Assembly (NCBI GenBank): GCA_002083655.1
Contig: MSXR01000011.1
Coordinates: 62,001-126,000 of the forward strand
Origin: Proteobacteria bacterium ST_bin14
GTDB taxonomy: Bacteria > Pseudomonadota > Alphaproteobacteria > Sphingomonadales > Sphingomonadaceae
Reading direction: 5' to 3'
Length of the DNA stretch: 64,000 nt
Shown here: positions 42,228 to 50,941 of the stretch, piece by piece
Position numbering within the stretch: position 1 is the first letter of the stretch
How the letters are laid out: each line of letters begins with the position of its first letter
Position numbers and translations under genes: made by a program
The notes under the pieces: model-generated
What the model saw: only the letters and a program-made list of their open reading frames with translations
Databases searched by the model: none
Told to the model about the DNA's origin: nothing

Positions 42228-44050
42228 TACCACCCCGTCGGCTTGCCCTTGTTCTGCTTGTCGAGCCACGCCTTTAGCGGCGCGAAATAATCGACCATCG
42301 GCTGCGCAGACATTACCTTGCTGCCGGTAAAGGCCTGCAGCGCCTCTGGCCAAGGCTTGGACTGGCCCAGTTCGAGCATCGCGTTCAGCCGCGTGCCGAC
42401 ATCCTTGTTGCCATAAAAGGAACAGCGGTGCAGCGGTCCTTTCCACCCGGCCTGTTTGCAGGCCGCCTGATAAAATTGAAACTGCAGCAATCGCGCCAGG
42501 AAATAGCGGGTATAGGGCACCGCCGCTGGAACGTGATATTTGGCCCCGGGATCAAACCGTGTGTCATCACGGTCAACCGGCGGCACAATGCCCTGATATT
42601 GCAGCCGCATCGCATTCCACGCCGCTTCATAGCCAGCAGGCTTGATCGCGCCCGAATATACGCCCCAACGCCAGCGATCGATCAGCAGCCCGAATGGCAG
42701 GAACGCCACCTTGTCCATCGCCTGTTTTAGCAACAGGCCAATATCCTTGTCTTCGCTCGGCACCTTTTCCTTGGCGAGCAGGCCGATGTCGACGAGATAT
42801 TGCGGCGTAATCGACAGCGCGACAAAATCGCCGATCGCTTCATGAAACCCGTCATTCGCGCCATTTTTGTACAGGAAGGGCTGCGCCTTGTACGCGCGCT
42901 GGTAATAATTATGGCCCAGCTCGTGATGGATGGTGACGAAATCATCGCCGTTCACCTTGGTGCACATCTTGATGCGGATATCGTCCTGATTGTCGAGATC
43001 CCAGGCCGATGCGTGGCAAATCACCTCACGGTCGGCCGGCTTGGTAATCTGTGATCGCGCCCAAAAAGTATCGGGCAGCGGTGCCATGCCCAGCGAGGAA
43101 TAAAACCCCTCCCCTGCGCGCACCATCTTGACGGGATCAAAGCCCTTTTCCTTCAGCAGATCGCCGGTATCAAACCCCAGATCGCCGGCCCCTTTGGGCG
43201 CAACCAGATCATAGATATTGCCCCATTCCTGCGCCCACATATTGCCGAGCAGATCGGCGCGGATCGGCCCGGTTTTCGGCTGCACTGCATCGCCATATTT
43301 CTCGTTCAACTTGGCGCGGGTATAGGCGTGGAGCGCGCGGTAAAGCGGCTCCACTTCGCGCCACAGCTTGTCCGTCAGTGCGGCAAATTCGGTCGGGCTC
43401 ATATCATAGCCCGAGCGCCACATTGCGCCGACATCGGCATAGCCAAGTTCAACCGCGCCCTTGTTGGCGATGTCGACGCCGCGAGCATAATCGTCATGCA
43501 TTTGCGCGCCGACATTGTCGTGCCAGCTGACCCACATTTCCTTCAGCTTGGCCGGATCGCGCTCGCTGCCCATCGCCGCTTCGATATCGCTGCCGTTGAT
43601 TGGCTTGCCGTCCAGCGTGCCCTTGCCCTTGCCATATTGCGACGACATCCGCGTCACGATGGTCGCCAGTTCGGTGGCCGCGCCCGGCGTGGTGGGGGCA
43701 GGCAGTGGAATGCCGCCGCGCAGCAGATCAAGCTTGCGCACCGTATCGGGGGATAGCCCTGCGATCTTTTGATATTTCGCCGCATCCAGCGCGAGCTTGA
43801 CCGCCAGCTCTGTTCCCTGCGCGCTGCTTTTTGCCGCCAGAGCGTCGGTATCATCGGTGATATAGGTCGAATTCACCCATTGTGTGCGATTGGCATCAAG
43901 CGAATATTCGGCGAGTTGCGCTTCGGCATCGGCGATGAACTTGTCAGCATCTGCCGAGGTAGGCGCAGCAGGATCAGCGGGTCGGGCGAGAACGGGCGAA
44001 GCAACCAGCGCGGCGGCAAGCGCCAGCGCAGAAATTCCGGTGCGGATCAT
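42227..44050 (-). CDS. M2 family peptidyl-dipeptidase (ACE-like)
   Basis: A 607-residue secreted zinc metallopeptidase related to angiotensin-converting enzyme, which removes dipeptides from peptide C-termini. A signal peptide (MIRTGISALALAAALVASPVLA) precedes the helical domain. The zinc site HHELGH (HExxH) is followed by the third ligand in FHEAIGD; GNMWAQEW and the Tyr/His-rich YQRAYKAQPF region match M2. The ATG at 44050 starts the signal peptide. It shares an operon with a TetR regulator, which is unusual for a scavenging peptidase. Confidence 0.93.
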   Translation of the reverse strand: MIRTGISALALAAALVASPVLARPADPAAPTSADADKFIADAEAQLAEYSLDANRTQWVNSTYITDDTDALAAKSSAQGTELAVKLALDAAKYQKIAGLSPDTVRKLDLLRGGIPLPAPTTPGAATELATIVTRMSSQYGKGKGTLDGKPINGSDIEAAMGSERDPAKLKEMWVSWHDNVGAQMHDDYARGVDIANKGAVELGYADVGAMWRSGYDMSPTEFAALTDKLWREVEPLYRALHAYTRAKLNEKYGDAVQPKTGPIRADLLGNMWAQEWGNIYDLVAPKGAGDLGFDTGDLLKEKGFDPVKMVRAGEGFYSSLGMAPLPDTFWARSQITKPADREVICHASAWDLDNQDDIRIKMCTKVNGDDFVTIHHELGHNYYQRAYKAQPFLYKNGANDGFHEAIGDFVALSITPQYLVDIGLLAKEKVPSEDKDIGLLLKQAMDKVAFLPFGLLIDRWRWGVYSGAIKPAGYEAAWNAMRLQYQGIVPPVDRDDTRFDPGAKYHVPAAVPYTRYFLARLLQFQFYQAACKQAGWKGPLHRCSFYGNKDVGTRLNAMLELGQSKPWPEALQAFTGSKVMSAQPMVDYFAPLKAWLDKQNKGKPTGW

Positions 44051-44110
44051 GGGCTTTTCCTTGATCAAGAGCAGTGATGGCACGCAATTGCGCAGGCCGC
44101 AGCGGCGCCG

Positions 44111-44866
44111 TCAAGCCGCCAGAAACTGGGCGATCGCCGCGCCAAGCTCTGGCTTTACCACCGCGCTCATGTGATTGCCTGGCACGGTGACATGGGTCGC
44201 ACGGGGCAGCGCCTGCGCCAGTGCCGCCGCCGATCCATTATCGAAATCATCCGCGCCGCACAGCACCAGCACCGGCTGGCCGATCCGGGCAAGATCAGCG
44301 TCGGTCATGTTGACGAAGGTCTCGAGGATGTTGACCAGCGCTTTTGCATCGCCACCGCTGGTTTTCAGGAAAGCCTCGGCCAGCCACTCAGGGGTGCCGC
44401 GTTCAAAACTGCCCGGATTCGTCAGGATGTTGCGGAAAAAATCACCGCGTATTCCCGTCGATGTCAGCCCTTCATAGCCCATGCCGGAAATCAAAACGCG
44501 GCGCGGCGCAGCGCCAAGCGCCAGCATCCGCGCTGTCGTGCGCCCGCCGAGCGAATAGCCGCCCAGATCATAATCGCGCAGCCCCAGATGCGCGATCAAC
44601 GCCAGCGCGTCATGCGCCAGCACATCGGGCGGATAGGCGGCGGCATCATGCGGCTTTGCGCTGTCCCCGTGCGCGCGCAGATCGGGCATGATGACGCGAA
44701 AGCCCCTGGCGGCGATAGCGGCTGCATGGCCGTATTTGATCCAGTTGGTCTGGGCATCGGAGAAGAATCCGTGGAGCAGGACGACCGCCCGCCCCTCCCC
44801 CATTTCGCGCCACACAAGTGCCGCACCATCGGGCGCATGGAATTGCTGGACTGGCAGATCGCTCAT
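44111..44866 (-). CDS. Alpha/beta hydrolase
   Basis: A 251-residue alpha/beta-hydrolase-fold protein. It shows VVLLHGFFSDAQTNW (oxyanion region), the nucleophile elbow GYSLGGRT and a late catalytic His in VPGNHMSAV. The substrate is not known. It starts in the stop of the GFA gene (ATGA overlap) and is the last of a run RES-GFA-hydrolase. No signal peptide is seen. Confidence 0.87.
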   Translation of the reverse strand: MSDLPVQQFHAPDGAALVWREMGEGRAVVLLHGFFSDAQTNWIKYGHAAAIAARGFRVIMPDLRAHGDSAKPHDAAAYPPDVLAHDALALIAHLGLRDYDLGGYSLGGRTTARMLALGAAPRRVLISGMGYEGLTSTGIRGDFFRNILTNPGSFERGTPEWLAEAFLKTSGGDAKALVNILETFVNMTDADLARIGQPVLVLCGADDFDNGSAAALAQALPRATHVTVPGNHMSAVVKPELGAAIAQFLAA

Positions 44867-45339
44867 CGTTTGCTTAATCCTGTGCGCCATGCCGCCACAT
44901 CAGCGGGCTGTGTTTCAAATGCGGGTACATTATCGGCAATCGCGATGCCCGGCTGGATCTTTGACACCCATAAATGCCCCATCGGCTCAATGCCCGACGG
45001 ATCATCAAGCGTGCCGACTTTTACCGTCGCGCTCGCGCCATCTTCGCTGCCCCGGTGCCACAGCCGCGTGCCGCACGCCGCGCAGAAGTAACACAGCTTG
45101 CGCGCACCGCTGAACGCGGTGGTTTCGAACATGGCCGGGTCGCCGGTCCAGCGCAGTTTCGCGGTATCGATTGGCACGGACAATGAAAAGGCGCTGGCGG
45201 TCTGTTTCTTGCACTCACCGCAGTGACACGCATAGGCCGCAGGCAGTGGCCCCTGAAGGCGATACCGAACCGCGCCGCACTGGCAGCCGCCGGATCGTTC
45301 GCCGGATAGTTCGCCGGATAATTCGTTGGTCACCGTCAT
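44863..45339 (-). CDS. GFA (glutathione-dependent formaldehyde-activating enzyme-like) protein
   Basis: A 158-residue zinc protein of the GFA family. The cysteine pattern is GGCQCGAVRY, ACHCGECKK and CAACGTRLW, which binds two zinc ions. Few members truly act on formaldehyde-glutathione adducts, so the reaction is unknown. The ATG at 45339 overlaps the preceding stop (ATGA); a TTG at 45345 is less likely. A repeated LSGELSGERSGG stretch sits at the N-terminus. Confidence 0.88.
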   Translation of the reverse strand: MTVTNELSGELSGERSGGCQCGAVRYRLQGPLPAAYACHCGECKKQTASAFSLSVPIDTAKLRWTGDPAMFETTAFSGARKLCYFCAACGTRLWHRGSEDGASATVKVGTLDDPSGIEPMGHLWVSKIQPGIAIADNVPAFETQPADVAAWRTGLSKR

Positions 45340-45866
45340 CCCCAATGTTGGTCGCTGTCGGATAATATCGCCGGCACGGGTTCACCACAAACCGACACGG
45401 TGGGTCCGCCCAGCGCGTTCCAGCGGAACAGGGCAACATGCCAGCCGCCGGGGATATGGCGTGAGCGATCGATGATGCCATCCGCCCCCGCCGCCCGTGC
45501 GGCATCGGCGTTGCGCCAGCATGGCGGTTCATCACCCGCCGCCAGAAAATGCCGCCAGTTCACGTTTGACGCTTCTCGGTCGATGCCCAGCGCTTCACAC
45601 GCGGCCAAGTCGCGCTGGTCGAGCACCTGCGCTGGGCTGACGATCACGGGCACGATCATGCGCGGCAGGCCATCTTCGCGCATATAGCCTGAAACCGCGA
45701 TCCCGGCCCATTCGGCGGATTGCGTGACATATAGCGCGGGCTGACCATGCCGGTGGTAACGCCCCGCGCTCCCCGGCCCCGGCGGATCAACGACGCCCGC
45801 CACCCGCGAGGCCAGGATCGCCCGATAAAACCGCCCCTCAATCGTCGCGAGCGGCACGCCGTTCAC
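45336..45866 (-). CDS. RES-domain protein (NAD-degrading toxin family)
   Basis: A 176-residue protein with RES-domain features: GRFYRA near the N-terminus, AGRYHRHGQPALYVTQSAE, and the C-terminal DRSRHIPGGWHVALFRWNALGG. RES proteins are NAD phosphorylase/hydrolase toxins usually paired with a Xre/ParS-type antitoxin. Here the position of the usual conserved Glu after the ALY-S segment is not clearly filled, so activity is uncertain. It starts with GTG inside the stop of a 41-codon ORF and is followed by overlapping GFA and hydrolase genes. Confidence 0.65.
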   Translation of the reverse strand: MNGVPLATIEGRFYRAILASRVAGVVDPPGPGSAGRYHRHGQPALYVTQSAEWAGIAVSGYMREDGLPRMIVPVIVSPAQVLDQRDLAACEALGIDREASNVNWRHFLAAGDEPPCWRNADAARAAGADGIIDRSRHIPGGWHVALFRWNALGGPTVSVCGEPVPAILSDSDQHWG

Positions 45867-45988
45867 GCGCCGATTCCTTCCCCTGCGAGCAGTTGAATGT
45901 GCTGACCCAGCGCCGAGCTTTGCACCCGCGCGCGCGTAGAGCGATCAAGATCGCGGCCATCAAGCTGCCGAACGAATATCTGACCCAT
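45863..45988 (-). CDS. Small ORF overlapping the RES gene, possible antitoxin remnant
   Basis: A 41-codon frame (MGQIFVRQLDGRDLDRS...) whose TGA stop overlaps the RES start by four bases (GTGA), the coupling typical of toxin-antitoxin pairs. The first ten residues are like the beta strand of FitA-type ribbon-helix-helix antitoxins (xxxVRxLD), but the rest is short and does not clearly continue the fold. It could be a truncated antitoxin, a leader peptide or chance. Confidence 0.3.
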   Translation of the reverse strand: MGQIFVRQLDGRDLDRSTRARVQSSALGQHIQLLAGEGIGA

Positions 45989-46018
45989 CCCCAAATGACA
46001 GCATCATGCTATCACCGC

Positions 46019-47047
46019 TCAAGCCGCCTTCTTCAAATGCCGCCGCCCAAGCAATTCTGCGATCTGCACGGCGTTCAGCGCCGCGCCTTTGCGCAGGTTG
46101 TCGCTAACGCACCACAGCACCAGGCCGTTATCGACGGTGGGGTCTTCGCGCACCCGGCTGACAAAAGTGGCGTAATCGCCCACGCATTCGACCGGCGTGA
46201 CATAGCCGCCATCTTCGCGCTTATCGACCAGCATGACGCCGGGGGCCTCGCGCAGGATCGATTGGGCCTTTTTTGCCGAAATTTCCTTTTCGAACTCGAT
46301 CGTGATCGCTTCGCTATGGCCGACGAACACCGGCACGCGCACACAGGTGGCCACCACCTTGATCTTGGGATCGAGGATCTTCTTGGTCTCCACCACCATC
46401 TTCCATTCTTCCTTGGTGAAGCCATCATCCAGGAAGCTGTCGATATGCGGGATCACATTGAACGCGATCTGCTTGGTGAACTTGTGCGCCTCTGCGCTGT
46501 CGCCGACAAAGATATTGCGGCTTTGCTCAAACAGCTCGTCCATCCCCGCCTTGCCCGCGCCGGACACCGATTGATAGGTGGACACGACGACGCGCTTGAT
46601 CGTGGCGTAATCATGCAGCGGCTTTAGCGCGACGACCATCTGCGCGGTCGAGCAATTGGGGTTGGCGATGATGTTCTTTCGGCGATACCCGTCGATATCC
46701 TGCGGGTTCACCTCTGGCACGATCAGCGGCACATCGGGGTCCATCCGGTATTCAGATGCGTTGTCGATAACGGTGCAACCGGCGGCGGCAAAGCGTGGCA
46801 CGTGCAGACGCGATCCCGCCGAACCGATGGCGAACAGCGCCATATCCCAGCCGGTTGGGTCGAAATGCTCCAAGCTCTGCACCTTCAGCGTGCGACCGCT
46901 ATCGCCGAAATCAATCTCAAGCCCCTGGCTGCGCGATGATGCGACCGCGGCCACATCTGCCAGCGGAAATTCGCGTTCGGCCAGAATATTGAGCATCTCG
47001 CGCCCGACATTGCCTGTCGCACCGACAACGACGATCCGGTAACCCAT
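46019..47047 (-). CDS. asd: Aspartate-semialdehyde dehydrogenase
   Basis: A 342-residue NADP-dependent enzyme making aspartate semialdehyde for lysine, threonine, methionine and diaminopimelate. The cofactor motif VVVGATGNVGREML is at the N-terminus, the active Cys is in NPNCSTAQMV and the later SVSGAGKAGMDEL is typical. GGAG six bases before the ATG at 47047 fixes the start, and the frame beyond it to 47062 is not used. Single-gene unit. Confidence 0.96.
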   Translation of the reverse strand: MGYRIVVVGATGNVGREMLNILAEREFPLADVAAVASSRSQGLEIDFGDSGRTLKVQSLEHFDPTGWDMALFAIGSAGSRLHVPRFAAAGCTVIDNASEYRMDPDVPLIVPEVNPQDIDGYRRKNIIANPNCSTAQMVVALKPLHDYATIKRVVVSTYQSVSGAGKAGMDELFEQSRNIFVGDSAEAHKFTKQIAFNVIPHIDSFLDDGFTKEEWKMVVETKKILDPKIKVVATCVRVPVFVGHSEAITIEFEKEISAKKAQSILREAPGVMLVDKREDGGYVTPVECVGDYATFVSRVREDPTVDNGLVLWCVSDNLRKGAALNAVQIAELLGRRHLKKAA

Positions 47048-47109
47048 TGTTCGCTCCACCAATCAATCAAGCCGGTCGCATACGCCTAACGCCGCAATTG
47101 TCCAGCCTG

Positions 47110-48465
47110 TCAGGCGATTGCAGCACCGCCCCGGTCAACATCGGCACCGGGGGGAACGCGGCGCAGCAACGGTTGCCACCGGACATAGGCCAGGCTGCGC
47201 CACAACCATTCGAGCGGCCCCGCCACGAAGAAACGCATGTATAGGTTAGCGAATACCAACTGAGCGACCACCACCGCAGCCGCAATCGCCGCAAGCTCTG
47301 CCCACCCGAATTTGCCGTACAGGCCAAGACCGAACGGCGCGAACAGGATGTAAATCCCGATGATCTGCTGCATGAAATACAGCGAAAACGCCATCCGCCC
47401 GGCCGCTTTGAACGGCGCAAGCAGCGCGGCACCAAATGCCATTTTGACCAAGAAGTTAACCAGCGCCAAATGCCCCAACGTCATCGCCAGACGGCCGATT
47501 TCCTCGGTAATCCAGATCGTCTTGGGCATTGGCGAAAACGCCATAATCTCACCCATGCCGATCGTCCGGATGGTGATGCCAATGCCGTAGCTGACGATCG
47601 TCATGGCAAGGTAGAATCCGGCGCTTCGTCCACCCTGCGTGATCCGCCATTTCCACAATGCAATGCCGATCAGCATCGCAAAAAACGCCTCAATCACTCC
47701 GAACAGCGAGAATCCCTTGCCCTGTAGCGTGAGCCAGGATGAAATCATGGCGCTGGCGTAGCTGGAGTAACTCGCTCCGGGCTTCCGGCCAGCATCTTCC
47801 TTGGCGGCGGCTTTCTTTTCGGTGTCGTCGAGCTTGAACCGGTCGATCTTGGTTTGCCAGTCCTTCAATGCCGCGCGGTCAGATTCCGTCAGCGGCGTCG
47901 CGGCCTGCTGCTTCATCTGTGCCTGTTCAACCTTGGTGGCGAGTTCGGTACGACCGACATATTCACTCGCCCCCATCGCCGCAGTTGCAAGCGCAAAACT
48001 CATCCCGATCAACACCAGCCAACCGGGTGCCAGCTTACGAAAAGGGAACAAGAAAAGCGCGGCGATGGCATAGATATGCAGGATATCACCTACCCACAAC
48101 AGCACGAATACATCGAACAAGCCAAATCCCAGCAGCCACAAGTTACGCCGATAATAAAGGTCCGCAACCGCAATCGGGCCATCGGGCTCCATCGCCTTGG
48201 CGGTGATGACCATCATGCCCGCGGCAAACAGCATTTCCAGCAGGCCGCGCTGCGTGCCCTCGGCAATAATCTCAACCGCTGCCCATGTCGTGCGGTCCGC
48301 AAAGGTCCATCCGATTGAACGAATGTCATTTTCGAGCAACCAGGCATTCTGCGCCATGTACGGGATGTTCATGAAGAAGATGCCGAGAATGGCAACGCCG
48401 CGCAGTATATCGAGAACGTCGATCCGCGCTTTGCCTGTTACGGGTGCCAAATTCGCCATGGTCAT
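47110..48465 (-). CDS. DUF418 (YeiB family) membrane protein, copy A
   Basis: A 451-residue multi-pass membrane protein with the family N-terminus DVLDILRGVAILGIFFMN and about nine or ten hydrophobic segments; the DUF418 region is the C-terminal half (ending in the pattern GPLEWLWRSL). Between about residues 180 and 245 there is a hydrophilic Lys/Glu/Gln-rich insert likely to form a helical hairpin outside the membrane. It is clearly paralogous to the protein at 50942-52300, with a DPP4 gene between. The function is unknown; a transport or acyl-transfer role has been guessed for relatives. GGGGGA precedes the ATG at 48465. Confidence 0.85.
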   Translation of the reverse strand: MTMANLAPVTGKARIDVLDILRGVAILGIFFMNIPYMAQNAWLLENDIRSIGWTFADRTTWAAVEIIAEGTQRGLLEMLFAAGMMVITAKAMEPDGPIAVADLYYRRNLWLLGFGLFDVFVLLWVGDILHIYAIAALFLFPFRKLAPGWLVLIGMSFALATAAMGASEYVGRTELATKVEQAQMKQQAATPLTESDRAALKDWQTKIDRFKLDDTEKKAAAKEDAGRKPGASYSSYASAMISSWLTLQGKGFSLFGVIEAFFAMLIGIALWKWRITQGGRSAGFYLAMTIVSYGIGITIRTIGMGEIMAFSPMPKTIWITEEIGRLAMTLGHLALVNFLVKMAFGAALLAPFKAAGRMAFSLYFMQQIIGIYILFAPFGLGLYGKFGWAELAAIAAAVVVAQLVFANLYMRFFVAGPLEWLWRSLAYVRWQPLLRRVPPGADVDRGGAAIA

Positions 48466-48553
48466 TCAGTCCCCCAAGCTTTTCCCCGGACCACGAGGCT
48501 AACGGGCGCGTGATGCCGGTCAATCACGCCCATAGCAACTGGCCCTGTGCAGG

Positions 48554-50812
48554 TCACTTCTTGGCAGGCATCCGTCGATCAAGAAACCCCAATATCGTGG
48601 TCCACAAATGCTCGCTGATGCCCGGCCCGCCCACGCGGTGGGTTTGCCCGGGATAGAACATCATTTCAAACGGTCGCGCCCCGCGCTGCATGGCGGCGGC
48701 AAAAGCGGTTGAGTTATCGAACACCACATTATCATCAGACATGCCATGGATCAGCAGCAGCGGGTCGCTGATTTTTGCGGCATCGGCGAGTGCATTCGAG
48801 CTGGCATAGCTTTTGGGGTCAGTGCGCGGATCGCCCAGATAACGTTCGGTGTAATGGGTGTCGTACAACTCCCATTTGGTCACCGGCGCTCCCGAAATGC
48901 CGGCTGCGAACACCCCCGGTGCCGCCTCCAGCATCTTGATCGTCATATAGCCGCCATAGGACCAGCCATAGGTCGCGATCCGATCAGCATCGACATAGGG
49001 CTGCTCCTTCAGGAACTTCGCCCCTGCCAACTGATCGGCAACCTCCACCGTGCCCATCGCGTGATAAATATGGTCTTCAAAGGCCTTGCCGCGATTATAT
49101 GATCCGCGATTGTCGATCTGAAAATAGATATAGCCCTGGTCGACCAGAAACTGCGCCAGCGCGCCATTCCACCCGCGCGTCACCTGCTGGCCTGTGCCCG
49201 GCCCGCCATAATGCTGGAAGAACACCGGATATTTCTTGCCCGGCTCCATTTTGGGCGTGATCATCTCCCAATAGAGCGTGGTGCCGTCCTCCGCCTTCAG
49301 CGTGCCAAATTTGCGCGGCTCATGGCTGGCCAGATAGGGGTAATAGGGATGGCCTTCCTTGATGGCATTTTCGTTGATCCACGCGATGCGCTTGCCGCTT
49401 GTGTCGGCGAGATAGGTTTGCGCTGGCTGGTTCGGGTTTGACCGGCTGATGATGAAACGGCTGGCGGCACCGTCCATGCTCGCGCCATTGGTCCAGCCGC
49501 GTTCGGTGAGCAGCGTGACCGACTTTGGCTTGGCGATGTCGACAGCGTAAAGATGCTGTTCGAGCACATCATCCTTGTTGCCGCTGAAATAGAGCCGTCC
49601 CTTTTTTTCATCCACTCCCACCAGTCGCGTGACGACCCAGTCACCGCTGGTCAGCGGCGTCCATTTGCCGTCGCGATAATGGTAGAGATGGCCAAATCCG
49701 CTGCGTTCCGATCGCCAGATCATGCTGCCATCGGCCATCAGGTGATAATCGTCGCTCAGGTTCACCCAGCTGCGCGCGCCCGCTTTTTCCGTGAACAACA
49801 CGGTCGATTTGCCGGTGGCCGGATCGACCTTGAGCATATCGAGCGTTTTCTGGTCACGGCTTTCGCGCTGCACCAGCAATGCCTTGCCATCCGGTGTCCA
49901 ATCGACGCGGGCGAGATAGATGTCGGGATCACTGCCCAGATCGACCTTTACCTGCGCCGACCCATCGGGCCGCATCACATATAGTTCTACCAATGAATTG
50001 GGGGTGCCTGCGGCGGGATAGCGTTGATCGAACACTTTCGTGCCCTCTGCGCCAATCGCCGTGCGCGTCACGACACCCACGGGCGCATCATCGAAGCGTT
50101 CGACCGCGATCAGCTTGTCGCCGGGGGACCACCAATAGCCGGTGCGGCGATCCATTTCTTCCTGCGCGACGAATTCCGCCTCGCCCCAATGCACCGTGCC
50201 AGCGCCCGTTGTGGTCAGCGCGCGGGCGGTGCCGCCGCTGATCGGTTGCACGAACAGATTCTGGTCGCGCACAAAGCTGACGAAACCGCCTGCCGGGCTG
50301 ATCACCGGGTTCAGCTCGCCGTCTTTGGTGTCGGTGAGCCGTGATACCTGGCCGTCCAACGTGGCAAGGAACAGGTCGCCATCCAGCGGCACGAGAATCG
50401 ATCTGCTATCGGGTGCCCAATCATAGGCGACAATGCCGCGCGATCCGCCGATGCGCGCCCGCTCTCGCTGCATTTTTTCCGCTTCGGACAGCTCAGCACC
50501 CGATCCGATCTTTTTGGAATCGACGAGCATGCGTTCCTGGCCGGTCTTGGTATCCAGCGCCCACAGATCGAACCGATCCTTTTCATCAGCACGGGCGCGC
50601 AGTGAGGTAAGCAGGGTGCCGTCAGGCGACAGCCGCAGCGCGCGGGGTTGCGGGCCTGACAGGTCTGGACTGGCAAAGACGCGCTTCAGCGTCAGCGGGG
50701 TGGCGGTTGCCGGCTCAGCGGCCATTGCCGTGCCCATTGTTACAGGCACCACGCCCATCATCGGCACAACCGCCGCCGATAACCACAACCCAACCGCCAA
50801 GCCTTTTACCAC
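48554..50812 (-). CDS. S9B dipeptidyl-peptidase IV family serine peptidase
   Basis: A 752-residue exported prolyl-type peptidase removing N-terminal Xaa-Pro dipeptides. It has a signal peptide (about 1-31), an eight-bladed propeller region with the DPP4 double-Glu motif in FVAQEEMDRRTGYWWSPG, and a catalytic alpha/beta domain with Ser in GWSYGGYMT, Asp in GMSDDNVVF and His in GQTHRVGG. It starts with GTG. It lies between two DUF418 membrane-protein genes on the same strand, gaps 88 and 129 bases. Confidence 0.93.
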   Translation of the reverse strand: MVKGLAVGLWLSAAVVPMMGVVPVTMGTAMAAEPATATPLTLKRVFASPDLSGPQPRALRLSPDGTLLTSLRARADEKDRFDLWALDTKTGQERMLVDSKKIGSGAELSEAEKMQRERARIGGSRGIVAYDWAPDSRSILVPLDGDLFLATLDGQVSRLTDTKDGELNPVISPAGGFVSFVRDQNLFVQPISGGTARALTTTGAGTVHWGEAEFVAQEEMDRRTGYWWSPGDKLIAVERFDDAPVGVVTRTAIGAEGTKVFDQRYPAAGTPNSLVELYVMRPDGSAQVKVDLGSDPDIYLARVDWTPDGKALLVQRESRDQKTLDMLKVDPATGKSTVLFTEKAGARSWVNLSDDYHLMADGSMIWRSERSGFGHLYHYRDGKWTPLTSGDWVVTRLVGVDEKKGRLYFSGNKDDVLEQHLYAVDIAKPKSVTLLTERGWTNGASMDGAASRFIISRSNPNQPAQTYLADTSGKRIAWINENAIKEGHPYYPYLASHEPRKFGTLKAEDGTTLYWEMITPKMEPGKKYPVFFQHYGGPGTGQQVTRGWNGALAQFLVDQGYIYFQIDNRGSYNRGKAFEDHIYHAMGTVEVADQLAGAKFLKEQPYVDADRIATYGWSYGGYMTIKMLEAAPGVFAAGISGAPVTKWELYDTHYTERYLGDPRTDPKSYASSNALADAAKISDPLLLIHGMSDDNVVFDNSTAFAAAMQRGARPFEMMFYPGQTHRVGGPGISEHLWTTILGFLDRRMPAKK

Positions 50813-50941
50813 CGTGCATCCCCAGTCCCGAAATATGAGTTCCGATTATTGCAGCCCGACACATGCGAGCGAATGCGCGGCGTTATTGCGGGCGGAACGG
50901 GTGGCGTAAAGGGTGGTTCGTCTGATCAATGCCCCATCGGC

